Origin: UBA9300 sp032260385
Lineage (GTDB): Bacteria; Bacteroidota; Bacteroidia; Bacteroidales; VadinHA17
Assembly: GCA_032260385.1 (NCBI GenBank)
Contig: JAVVEL010000089.1
Location: forward strand, 1-5,847
Length of the DNA stretch: 5,847 bases
Direction: 5' to 3'
The notes under the pieces were generated by a model. It saw only the letters and a list, made by a program, of their open reading frames with translations. It was not told where the DNA came from and did no database searches. Made by a program: the position numbers and the translations under genes. Of the stretch, positions 1 to 5,590 are shown in pieces (within the stretch, counting starts at the first letter, position 1; each line of letters starts with the position of its first letter).

Positions 1-1
1 C

Positions 2-430
2 TGGAATTTCCGGTATGGCAAAGACCTTAAGACCCCAAGTGCTTCTATCCAGGGTCCCAAGGTTATGATTATTGATGAGACAGCCGGATCAGGCGGCGAC
101 ATGTTACCATGGATGTTCAGAAAATTCAAGGTTGGCACACTGGTAGGTAAGCGAACCTGGGGAGGACTGGTCGGAGTGCTCGGATTCCCGGAATTCATTG
201 ACGGGGCATCAGTCACTGCACCAAACCTTGCTATCTGGACCAAAGAGGGCTTCATCGTTGAAAATGTTGGTGTACCACCCGATATTGAAGTTGAGCAATG
301 GCCTGCAGAAGTTATAAAGGGTAAGGATCCTCAGCTGGAGAAAGCAATTGAAATAGCACTGGAAGAGCTGAAGAAGAATCCACCTATTGAACCTGAAAGG
401 CCGCCATACCCGGTAAGGGTAAGGAAATAG
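2..430 (+). CDS. Tricorn-type S41 serine protease, C-terminal part (partial at the left edge)
   Basis: Only the last 142 residues are visible; the frame is open to the window edge, so the start lies outside. The segment is the end of the S41 catalytic domain of a tricorn-like protease. It shows the nucleophile motif A-G-S-G-G-D (Ser codon 89-91), then K-R-T-W-G-G-L-V-G, then E-N-V-G-V-P-P-D-I-E-V (Glu codon 260-262), which matches the region of the tricorn active-site glutamate. In the family, tricorn has about 1,000-1,100 residues: two beta-propellers, a PDZ domain and the S41 core. It cuts oligopeptides into short pieces that aminopeptidases finish. The tail is charged and proline-rich (E-P-E-R-P-P-Y-P). 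The ATG at 65 is internal, because conserved sequence continues upstream of it. The next gene, 96 bp downstream on the same strand, is also a peptidase, consistent with a peptide-degradation locus. The family call is strong; localisation cannot be judged without the N-terminus. Confidence 0.9.
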   Translation, partial: WNFRYGKDLKTPSASIQGPKVMIIDETAGSGGDMLPWMFRKFKVGTLVGKRTWGGLVGVLGFPEFIDGASVTAPNLAIWTKEGFIVENVGVPPDIEVEQWPAEVIKGKDPQLEKAIEIALEELKKNPPIEPERPPYPVRVRK

Positions 431-447
431 CAGGGAGCAGGGAGCAG
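429..447. repeat. Heptamer tandem repeat (AGCAGGG)n abutting the tricorn stop codon
   Basis: Two full AGCAGGG units (429-435, 436-442) are followed by a partial AGCAG (443-447), all identical. The first two bases are the last two bases of the TAG stop codon (428-430), so the repeat begins inside the stop. It is only 2.7 copies long. Its unit differs from the heptamers at 2578-2626. No function is evident. Confidence 0.75.
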
Positions 448-469
448 AATTTTCTTGTCTTCATTTTTC

Positions 470-498
470 TTGATTTACCTGTGCTGGAATTTAATTTG
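470..498 (+). promoter_or_regulatory. Candidate Bacteroidota-type promoter for the S9 peptidase gene
   Basis: TTG at 470-472 is separated by 18 bp from TTAATTTG at 491-498. The Bacteroidota housekeeping promoter is described as a -33 TTTG/TTG and a -7 TAnnTTTG; this site has one mismatch in the -7 box (TT for TA) and a fitting spacer. The start point would fall near 505, giving a leader of about 22 nt before the ATG at 527. An 8-bp palindrome, GTATATAC (511-518), lies within that leader. The site is downstream of the longer in-frame ATG at 455, which argues against that start. It is a sequence match only. Confidence 0.5.
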
Positions 499-526
499 TC
501 GCGTATTAACGTATATACTTAATGTA

Positions 527-2596
527 ATGAAAAAGATTGTTTTATTGAGTATCCTTGCATTGTTAACAGCTTACACAAATGCCCAGGATAAAAAGATTGT
601 ACCTTCCTTTGAACAGGTCTTATCCCTGAAAAGTGCAGGCGCTCCCGTAATGTCACCCGATGGAAATCATGTCCTCTTTACCCTTACCCGGACTGACTGG
701 AAGAATAACCGTTATGATACAGAGATCTGGATATCAAAGGACGGGCAGGAACCATTCCAGCTTACAAACAACCCTGATGGTAACAGCGGTAATCCACAAT
801 GGTCACCGGATGGCAGATGGATTGCAATCACATCAAGCAGGGGGAATAAAAACCAGATATATGCAATTTACACCGAAGGGGGTGAGGCATTCCCCGTTAC
901 CCGTGAGAAGAATGGTGTTGGGGCTTTTAAATGGTCGCCGGATGGTACAAGAATTGCCTTCACAGCCCAGGAAGAAAACGAGAAAGCGGATAAAAAGCGT
1001 GAAGACCGTTATGGTGATTTCGCCGTAGAAGACGAAGAATATAAGCTTACAAAGCTTATGGTAATTGATTTTAATCCTGCATACCTTGAATTCTTTCCCC
1101 TTCCATGCTATGAAGAAGATTCCCTGAAGAAAGAAGAGCTTTGCCAGACCTGGCCGGAACCTGAAATCCTTGTAAAGAGTGATGACTATACAATCACATC
1201 TTTTGACTGGTCCCCGGATGGGAAAATGATAGCCTTCAATCACCAGCCCGATCCATTAATAAACTCATCCTTTAAATCGGATATATCAATACTGTATACA
1301 GGGACAAAGGAAATAAGCAAACTGGTTGCAAACACTGGTTCTGACAGATTCATTGACTGGTCTCCTGAAAGTAAATCCATTCTTTTCAGCAGTGATATTG
1401 ACAATACAAGCTCTAATTATTATATGAACAGCAGGTATTTCAGGATTGATATTGATGGAAAGAACAACAAGGAACTTGGTAAGGAATTCGATGAAAATCT
1501 CTCGGGAATGATATGGACCGATAAAGGAATATATGCCACTGCATATCAAAAAACAATAAGACCATTGTTCCTTATGAATCCTGATAACGGTAAGGTAGAA
1601 AAAGTGCTCGGCAGCCCTCCAAGGATCTATGCATTATCTATTTCAAAAGATGGTAATAAGATGGCATACATAGGTGCGAAAGATGAAAGCCTGCCTGAAA
1701 TATATATCAATGATACTGGTAATAATGATCCCATGATATTGACAGCTTTCACTGACCAGATTAAAAACTGGAAATATTCGATACCGGAAGTAATAAGCTG
1801 GAAGAGCAAGGACGGATCAGTTATTGAAGGTGTTTTGCATAAGCCAATGGATTATGATCCCAACAAAAAATATCCTCTTATGGTAAATATTCACGGAGGT
1901 CCAACCGGTATCTCCCTGCCCGAGCCAACGCCATCCTACGTGTATCCTGTATTGCAATGGCTGGATAAGGGAGCCCTGGTGCTAATGCCCAACTACAGGG
2001 GATCAGCAGGCTATGGTGAGGAATTCAGGAAGCTGAATGTGGAGAACCTGGGTGTAGGTGATGCATGGGATGTAATGTCAGGTATAGAAGCTCTTAATAA
2101 GAAAGGAATTATTGACACCAGCAGAATGGGAGCCATGGGATGGAGCCAGGGGGGTTATATCTCAGCTTTTTTAACAACAAATACAAACGCATTCGAAGCA
2201 ATTTCGGTCGGAGCTGGTATCTCAAACTGGATGACCTATTACGTGAATACGGATATACATCCGTTCACGAGACAATACCTGAAAGCCACCCCTTGGGAGA
2301 ATGAAGAGATATATCGCAAGACTTCACCCATAACAAATATTAACAATGCCAGTACTCCCACCCTTATCCAGCATGGTGAATTTGACAGGAGGGTTCCAAT
2401 ACCTAATGCATATGAACTATTCCAGGGATTACAGGATGTCGGGGTGGATACAAAGTTTATAGTATACAAGGGCTTCGGTCATGGCATTACCAAACCGAAA
2501 GAACGACTTGCTGCAATGTGGCATAACTGGCAGTGGTTTGGCAAATATGTATGGGGAGAGGAGATAGAAATGCCGGAAATGAGAGATGAGGGATGA
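527..2596 (+). CDS. Exported S9 family (prolyl oligopeptidase / acylaminoacyl-peptidase-like) serine peptidase
   Basis: This is a complete 689-aa serine peptidase of the prolyl oligopeptidase clan, closest in layout to subfamily S9C. An open frame starts at ATG 455, but ATG 527 is preferred: it gives a classic signal peptide (M-K-K-I-V-L-L-S-I-L-A-L-L, probable cleavage after A19 in T-N-A/Q-D), and a promoter candidate lies between the two ATGs. Residues about 25-400 form a beta-propeller with S-P-D-G-type blades near residues 43, 93, 137, 229, 279 and 373. Residues about 430-680 are the alpha/beta hydrolase, with the oxyanion segment H-G-G-P-T-G (456-461), N-Y-R-G-S (489-493), the nucleophile in G-W-S-Q-G-G (Ser540), Asp620 in E-F-D-R-R and His652 in G-F-G-H-G. 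The whole triad is present. It probably cleaves short peptides in the periplasm. The last five residues (M-R-D-E-G) and the stop are encoded by a heptamer repeat, so the tail is probably dispensable. Exact specificity cannot be read from the sequence. Confidence 0.93.
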   Translation: MKKIVLLSILALLTAYTNAQDKKIVPSFEQVLSLKSAGAPVMSPDGNHVLFTLTRTDWKNNRYDTEIWISKDGQEPFQLTNNPDGNSGNPQWSPDGRWIAITSSRGNKNQIYAIYTEGGEAFPVTREKNGVGAFKWSPDGTRIAFTAQEENEKADKKREDRYGDFAVEDEEYKLTKLMVIDFNPAYLEFFPLPCYEEDSLKKEELCQTWPEPEILVKSDDYTITSFDWSPDGKMIAFNHQPDPLINSSFKSDISILYTGTKEISKLVANTGSDRFIDWSPESKSILFSSDIDNTSSNYYMNSRYFRIDIDGKNNKELGKEFDENLSGMIWTDKGIYATAYQKTIRPLFLMNPDNGKVEKVLGSPPRIYALSISKDGNKMAYIGAKDESLPEIYINDTGNNDPMILTAFTDQIKNWKYSIPEVISWKSKDGSVIEGVLHKPMDYDPNKKYPLMVNIHGGPTGISLPEPTPSYVYPVLQWLDKGALVLMPNYRGSAGYGEEFRKLNVENLGVGDAWDVMSGIEALNKKGIIDTSRMGAMGWSQGGYISAFLTTNTNAFEAISVGAGISNWMTYYVNTDIHPFTRQYLKATPWENEEIYRKTSPITNINNASTPTLIQHGEFDRRVPIPNAYELFQGLQDVGVDTKFIVYKGFGHGITKPKERLAAMWHNWQWFGKYVWGEEIEMPEMRDEG

Positions 2597-2626
2597 GTGA
2601 TGAGAGATGAGAGATGAGTGATTGAG
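2578..2626. repeat. Heptamer tandem repeat (GATGAGN)n spanning the S9 peptidase stop codon
   Basis: Seven consecutive 7-bp units are visible: AATGAGA (2578-2584), GATGAGG, GATGAGT, GATGAGA, GATGAGA, GATGAGT (2585-2619) and a degenerate GATTGAG (2620-2626). The array starts inside the S9 peptidase coding region, supplies its TGA stop (2594-2596) and runs about 30 bp beyond it. Because the unit is 7 bp and contains TGA, every reading frame meets a stop within 21 bp, so copy-number change would alter only a few terminal residues. No function is known to me. Confidence 0.85.
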
Positions 2627-2668
2627 CTTCCCTGACTGAAGACTGGCAAATAAATAAAAGATTCATAT

Positions 2669-2676
2669 TATATTTG
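2669..2676 (+). promoter_or_regulatory. Candidate -7 promoter element for the winged-helix gene
   Basis: TATATTTG at 2669-2676 is an exact match to the Bacteroidota -7 consensus TAnnTTTG. A start point near 2683 would leave a leader of about 22 nt before the ATG at 2705, much like the spacing at the S9 peptidase gene. No clear TTTG -33 box is seen; the nearest candidate is a weak CTGG at 2643-2646. This suggests the small regulator is transcribed independently of the peptidase gene. Confidence 0.5.
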
Positions 2677-2692
2677 TGGTAAATCAATCAGA

Positions 2693-2706
2693 ATAGTAAA
2701 TACTAT
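2693..2706. promoter_or_regulatory. 14-bp palindrome overlapping the start codon of the winged-helix gene (candidate operator)
   Basis: ATAGTA (2693-2698) and TACTAT (2701-2706) are perfect inverted repeats around a central AA. The right arm includes the first two bases of the ATG at 2705. The dyad lies about 10 bp past the predicted transcription start, where a bound repressor could block initiation. A small winged-helix protein is encoded directly behind it, so self-regulation is a natural inference. A/T-rich dyads of this size also arise by chance. Confidence 0.35.
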
Positions 2707-2881
2707 GGAAGTTAAAGAACAAGTTCTCAGGGCAATGAAAGAAGCAGGCGAACCGGTAAATGCAGCTAAAATTGCAGAACTCAGTGGTCTGGACAAAAAA
2801 GATGTTGACAGAGCCATGTCAAAACTCAAGGACGAAGGGGCAATTGTTTCTCCTAAAAGATGCTACTGGCAACCCAAATAA
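2705..2881 (+). CDS. Small winged-helix DNA-binding protein (58 aa), putative transcriptional regulator
   Basis: This complete 58-residue frame starts at ATG 2705 and ends at TAA 2879-2881. The sequence fits a minimal winged helix-turn-helix fold. Helix 1 is about residues 3-14 (V-K-E-Q-V-L-R-A-M-K). Helix 2 is about 20-27 (A-A-K-I-A-E-L-S), followed by a G-L-D turn. Recognition helix 3 is about 31-44 (K-K-D-V-D-R-A-M-S-K-L-K). A short beta wing covers about 46-56 (A-I-V-S-P-K-R-C-Y-W). It resembles the very short MarR-like proteins annotated in Bacteroidota and methanogens, which consist of little beyond this fold; I recognise the pattern but know of no assigned role. It has no ligand-binding or catalytic domain, so it presumably acts as a dimer or with a partner. 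The A-rich leader lacks a clear Shine-Dalgarno site. It has its own -7-like element and a palindrome at the start codon. A TPR remnant follows it. Confidence 0.82.
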   Translation: MEVKEQVLRAMKEAGEPVNAAKIAELSGLDKKDVDRAMSKLKDEGAIVSPKRCYWQPK

Positions 2882-2892
2882 AAGGTAATCAG

Positions 2893-3068
2893 GATTTTGC
2901 TTATTATAGTCTTTTACACCGGGCCGACAGGTACCCTGGAAGAGGCTGAAAGTTATTATCGTAAAGCCACTGAACAGGAACCGGAAAACCTTAAGGGACC
3001 TGAAACCGGCCTACAGTCATACCGGTTATCTTCACATCCAGGAAGCGGAGGCAGCAGTTGAAGATTAA
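2893..3068 (+). pseudogene. Decayed tetratricopeptide-repeat (TPR) gene remnant, frameshifted
   Basis: No intact gene lies here, but three reading frames together spell TPR sequence. From 2893 one frame gives A-Y-Y-S-L. From about 2915 to 3005 a second gives L-E-E-A-E-S-Y-Y-R-K-A-T-E-Q-E-P-E-N-L-K, whose Ala, Tyr, Ala and Pro (codons at 2945, 2957, 2966 and 2981) sit at the consensus TPR positions 20, 24, 27 and 32. From 3009 to the TAA at 3066-3068 a third gives A-Y-S-H-T-G-Y-L-H-I-Q-E-A-E-A-A, like the first helix of the next repeat. The offset between the second and third is about 13 bp longer than a 34-residue repeat predicts, so an insertion is likely, with further loss after it. The second frame has no ATG and lies directly behind the TAA of the winged-helix gene, in the same frame. 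It is best read as the tail of a lost TPR protein; a sequencing error cannot by itself explain several shifts. Confidence 0.6.
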
Positions 3069-3093
3069 AAACTTATGTTTACGGTAAAAATCA

Positions 3094-5286
3094 TCAGCCC
3101 CTTTTCTTAATTTTTGCAACCACACTCCTGAAATCTTCCGTCTCCCGTCTTACCTGCACAATAAAACTGTTTTCATCAACCTGTCCTATGGCAGCCGTCA
3201 TTTCATCCATGTTCCTGAAGGTAGCCTGGCGGAAGGTATTATCGTAATCTTTCTTCCTGGTCAGGTAGACCTGGTCACTGATAAATTCCTGGATATTAAC
3301 AGCCTTATCAAGGGCTGATTTCCATTGTGATACTGTAAGGGTTTCCGTCTCATATAATTCACAAAGTACTGCATATGCATGTTTCTGCTTGTCAACAGGA
3401 TATTTCATCCATAATTTATCATATCTCTTATGTATTTCCTCCCAGGTTTTCAGTTTCCCCCGGCCTATATCAGATCGCAGCCTGTCCACATCACTTTCCT
3501 TCATTATCTGTCCGCCCATGTTGATCCATTGAGTATATCTTTTCCCTTTCAGGTTTTTGACCATATCATCATAACCGTGGTCCGGGTTGGCACTCATATA
3601 TGCAAGAAGGTTCTTCACTGCATAATTATGAAGCATGTCGCCGTAGGCATGATATGCTTTATAAGGCTTAAGAATAAGCACTTTTCTCTTTGTATTCTCC
3701 ATATCTTCACCAAACACTTCCAGTCCCTTAAGCAAATCTTCTTTGCCCGACAACAGTTTGCGCCCAAGCGCAGCCAGCTCATCATTATTTTTTTGTCCTT
3801 CCGGCTCCGGGCTTGCCTTTGTCGTCCATATCTCCATTAAGCGTCTTGCATGAATAATTTCTTCTACGGTATCCGGTGCAAAGGCATCAAATTCGATATT
3901 CTGTATCTTATGCCTTCGTTTATCCCGTGTCTGGAATTTCCATGAATTACGTGCCAGGGCATACATATTATACATCCACCAGAATGCGGGCATCACTTCC
4001 AGTCTGTCTTTCGTAACATTATTATTGAGCAGAGAAAAAGGCAAAGGGATATCAAGTTCCGCAGGGTAATCAGCTTTTGACAGTAAAACAAAGGATGCAA
4101 AGCGGCTCGAATGCTTAAGGCTGGTACACAATCCCGGCCAGAATCCGCGTCCGGCCTGTATCTCGTTATCATTAGCCCTGCTGTTATGGTTTGAACCAAT
4201 TGTTGCACCTGCTGCTATATTACTCTGCCCCATGACAACCGCGGCAACAAGGAAGGAATTATTATGATGCTGTTCATGGGCAGGGAAGATTAGATTATTA
4301 AGCACCTCACAACATGAGATGGTGGAATTATCCCCCAGGAATGAGTTTATCAACCTTGCCCCGTATTTAAGGCTCGAATTATCGCCCAGTATAAATTTCA
4401 CTGCCTTGCAGCCATAAAATATATGGCACCCATGGCCGATTATGCCGTTTACCAGTTCCACTCCCTCCCCTATTTGTGTAGGCTCTTCTTCAGAAGAATT
4501 AATGGTAAGGTTTTTTAATTTGTTGGCTCCCTTTATATAACAATCTGACCCAATTTTAACATCCTTCAGTATCAGGGAATTTTTTATTACGGACCTGTTA
4601 CCTGTAGTACCATAATAACCCCGATGCTTATCCATACTGTTCTGCGTTAACTCTTTGAGATTAGCCTGCAGTGCTTTGTCGTCAACATATTTGGCCCACA
4701 GGTAAGCATCTGCCGTAATCATGCCATCGAAGGGCAAGACCTGGCGGCAGCCTGTTTCATTCATCAGGTCTATCCAGGTCCGGACATTCTCCGGCTCTCC
4801 CTCTTTTAGTATACCATTGCCGAATTTTGCATGATCGGTGGTATGCATCTCCTGTATATTAAAAAGGATACAACTGTTCCCAATAATATAATGTGCCAGG
4901 TAATGCACATTATGAATAGCCACGTCATCACCGATATCACATGAGATAATCAGGCTGTCGGTTATCCCGGCAGGCACCCTGAGATCATGATGCTGAAGTA
5001 CCACATCCCTCAGCCTGCCAATCCTCACCAGACCGAAAAACTTTGTGTTCTTTATCAAACCCGGATCAAACTGGTCAGTAACAAGGAGGTCATCCCAGTT
5101 ATCTGCCGTATTATCGTTTTTTACCAGCCTTTCAATTTCATCCGATTGCAGGTGCCTCCATCCTGCATCAGGCAAGCCAACCTGCTTGTTGCGCTGAAAA
5201 TATTCATCTTTACCTTCAGGAAGGTATTGGGAGGGTATAAAATTCCGGCCAATATTCTCGGGGGGCACTATTATTAATTTATCCAT
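3094..5286 (-). CDS. DUF4954-family protein with left-handed beta-helix (hexapeptide) repeats and a helical C-terminal domain
   Basis: This complete 730-aa protein starts at ATG 5286-5284 and ends at TGA 3096-3094. The opening G-W-R-H-L-Q-S-D-E-I-E-R-L (from residue 42), the D-N-W-D-D-L segment, and later N-E-T-G-C-R-Q-V and K-L-K-N-L-T-I-N-S match my memory of Bacteroidota DUF4954 proteins. Hexapeptide-type turns (I-G-D-D-V, I-G-N-S-C, I-G-S-D-C, I-G-E-G-V, L-G-D-N-S) lie at about 110-165 and 232-400, indicating a left-handed beta-helix as in GlmU-like acyl- and nucleotidyl-transferases. A polar cluster in the helix, H-E-Q-H-H-N-N-S (337-344) and G-S-N-H-N-S-R (364-370), looks like a ligand site. 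Residues about 450-730 are mostly charged and helical and may be the separate domain I recall as DUF6819. There is no signal peptide or membrane segment, so it is probably cytoplasmic. The reaction is unknown; a sugar-nucleotide role is a guess from the fold. It converges on the TPR remnant, 25 bp away. Only a weak -7-like AAACTTTG (5350-5343) is seen upstream. Confidence 0.88.
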   Translation of the reverse strand: MDKLIIVPPENIGRNFIPSQYLPEGKDEYFQRNKQVGLPDAGWRHLQSDEIERLVKNDNTADNWDDLLVTDQFDPGLIKNTKFFGLVRIGRLRDVVLQHHDLRVPAGITDSLIISCDIGDDVAIHNVHYLAHYIIGNSCILFNIQEMHTTDHAKFGNGILKEGEPENVRTWIDLMNETGCRQVLPFDGMITADAYLWAKYVDDKALQANLKELTQNSMDKHRGYYGTTGNRSVIKNSLILKDVKIGSDCYIKGANKLKNLTINSSEEEPTQIGEGVELVNGIIGHGCHIFYGCKAVKFILGDNSSLKYGARLINSFLGDNSTISCCEVLNNLIFPAHEQHHNNSFLVAAVVMGQSNIAAGATIGSNHNSRANDNEIQAGRGFWPGLCTSLKHSSRFASFVLLSKADYPAELDIPLPFSLLNNNVTKDRLEVMPAFWWMYNMYALARNSWKFQTRDKRRHKIQNIEFDAFAPDTVEEIIHARRLMEIWTTKASPEPEGQKNNDELAALGRKLLSGKEDLLKGLEVFGEDMENTKRKVLILKPYKAYHAYGDMLHNYAVKNLLAYMSANPDHGYDDMVKNLKGKRYTQWINMGGQIMKESDVDRLRSDIGRGKLKTWEEIHKRYDKLWMKYPVDKQKHAYAVLCELYETETLTVSQWKSALDKAVNIQEFISDQVYLTRKKDYDNTFRQATFRNMDEMTAAIGQVDENSFIVQVRRETEDFRSVVAKIKKRG

Positions 5287-5369
5287 AATCTGGTTTTTGA
5301 GGTTATACCTGTTTTGCTGAATTTGATATCCTAAGAGTCTGACAAAGTTTTATTAAAGAACTGCGGATC

Positions 5370-5383
5370 ATAATATGTATTAT
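5370..5383. promoter_or_regulatory. 14-bp dyad upstream of the DUF4954 gene, similar to the winged-helix palindrome
   Basis: ATAATA (5370-5375) and TATTAT (5378-5383) flank a central TG. Arm length, spacer and sequence match the dyad at 2693-2706 except for one base per arm, giving a shared pattern ATARTA-N2-TAYTAT. It lies 84 bp upstream of the DUF4954 start codon and just upstream of the weak -7-like box, where an activator or repressor could act. The base composition makes chance occurrence quite possible. Confidence 0.25.
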
Positions 5384-5388
5384 CCCTG

Positions 5389-5413
5389 ATGAAATAAAAT
5401 TATAGTATTTCAT
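5389..5413. promoter_or_regulatory. 25-bp inverted repeat upstream of the DUF4954 gene
   Basis: ATGAAATA (5389-5396) and TATTTCAT (5406-5413) are perfect 8-bp inverted repeats separated by 9 bp. Pairing stops at the next base on both sides. It could be an operator for a dimeric regulator or a weak hairpin; it is not followed by a T-run on the minus strand that would mark a terminator for the upstream gene. It sits about 100 bp ahead of the DUF4954 start codon. Confidence 0.35.
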
Positions 5414-5505
5414 TTAAAAAAACAGGACAATATGGTAATTAATTATGATTGTAGTCGAAAATATAAATCCTTATGGGAGGAAAGGTGGGTTAATGTTGAA
5501 TAAAG

Positions 5506-5571
5506 TTGAGAATGGGTTGAGAATGGGTTGAGAGGGGCTTGAGAGGGGGTTGATAATGAGTTATTAATGAG
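5506..5571. repeat. Six tandem 11-bp repeats (TTGAGAATGGG-type)
   Basis: Six head-to-tail 11-bp units fill 66 bp: TTGAGAATGGG twice (5506-5527), TTGAGAGGGGC, TTGAGAGGGGG, TTGATAATGAG and TTATTAATGAG (5561-5571). The period is exact while the sequence decays towards the right. A 10-bp relative, TTGAATAAAG (5496-5505), precedes the array. The array starts 20 bp past the stop codon of the minus-strand membrane-protein gene. The period is close to one helical turn, so every unit faces nearly the same side of the DNA. Confidence 0.85.
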
Positions 5572-5590
5572 TTTATAAAGCTGATTATGA

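Larger units (their letters stand above)
5287..5590. other. 304-bp intergenic region upstream of the DUF4954 gene
   Basis: This gap separates two minus-strand genes. It holds a weak minus-strand -7-like box (AAACTTTG, 5350-5343, one mismatch and no clear -33), two A/T-rich dyads (5370-5383 and 5389-5413) and a six-unit 11-bp repeat (5506-5571). The rest is A/T-rich without recognisable RNA genes. I see no convincing terminator for the membrane-protein gene that ends at 5591. The longest small frame noted, 5432-5503 on the plus strand, encodes 23 residues with no recognisable features. Confidence 0.6.

Noticed and set aside
2578..2626. CRISPR-like array
   Set aside because: The units are 7 bp with no spacers and no cas genes are nearby; it is a simple tandem repeat, as are those at 429-447 and 5506-5571.
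2882..3093. A transcription terminator between the convergent winged-helix and DUF4954 genes
   Set aside because: No G/C-rich stem followed by a T-run was found; the short T-runs near 3100 lie within the DUF4954 coding region.
3430..3840. A 136-residue plus-strand open frame, and similar long frames opposite the S9 and DUF4954 genes
   Set aside because: They lie antisense or out of frame within strongly supported genes, and their translations show no family signature.
5343..5350. Minus-strand AAACTTTG as the -7 box of the DUF4954 promoter
   Set aside because: It misses the first T of TAnnTTTG and no TTG-like -33 box is found at a fitting distance; it is mentioned only as weak in the gene and gap entries.
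5432..5503. A 23-residue plus-strand open frame in the gap upstream of the DUF4954 gene
   Set aside because: It is very short, has no promoter or ribosome-site support, no recognisable features, and ends at the edge of the tandem repeat.
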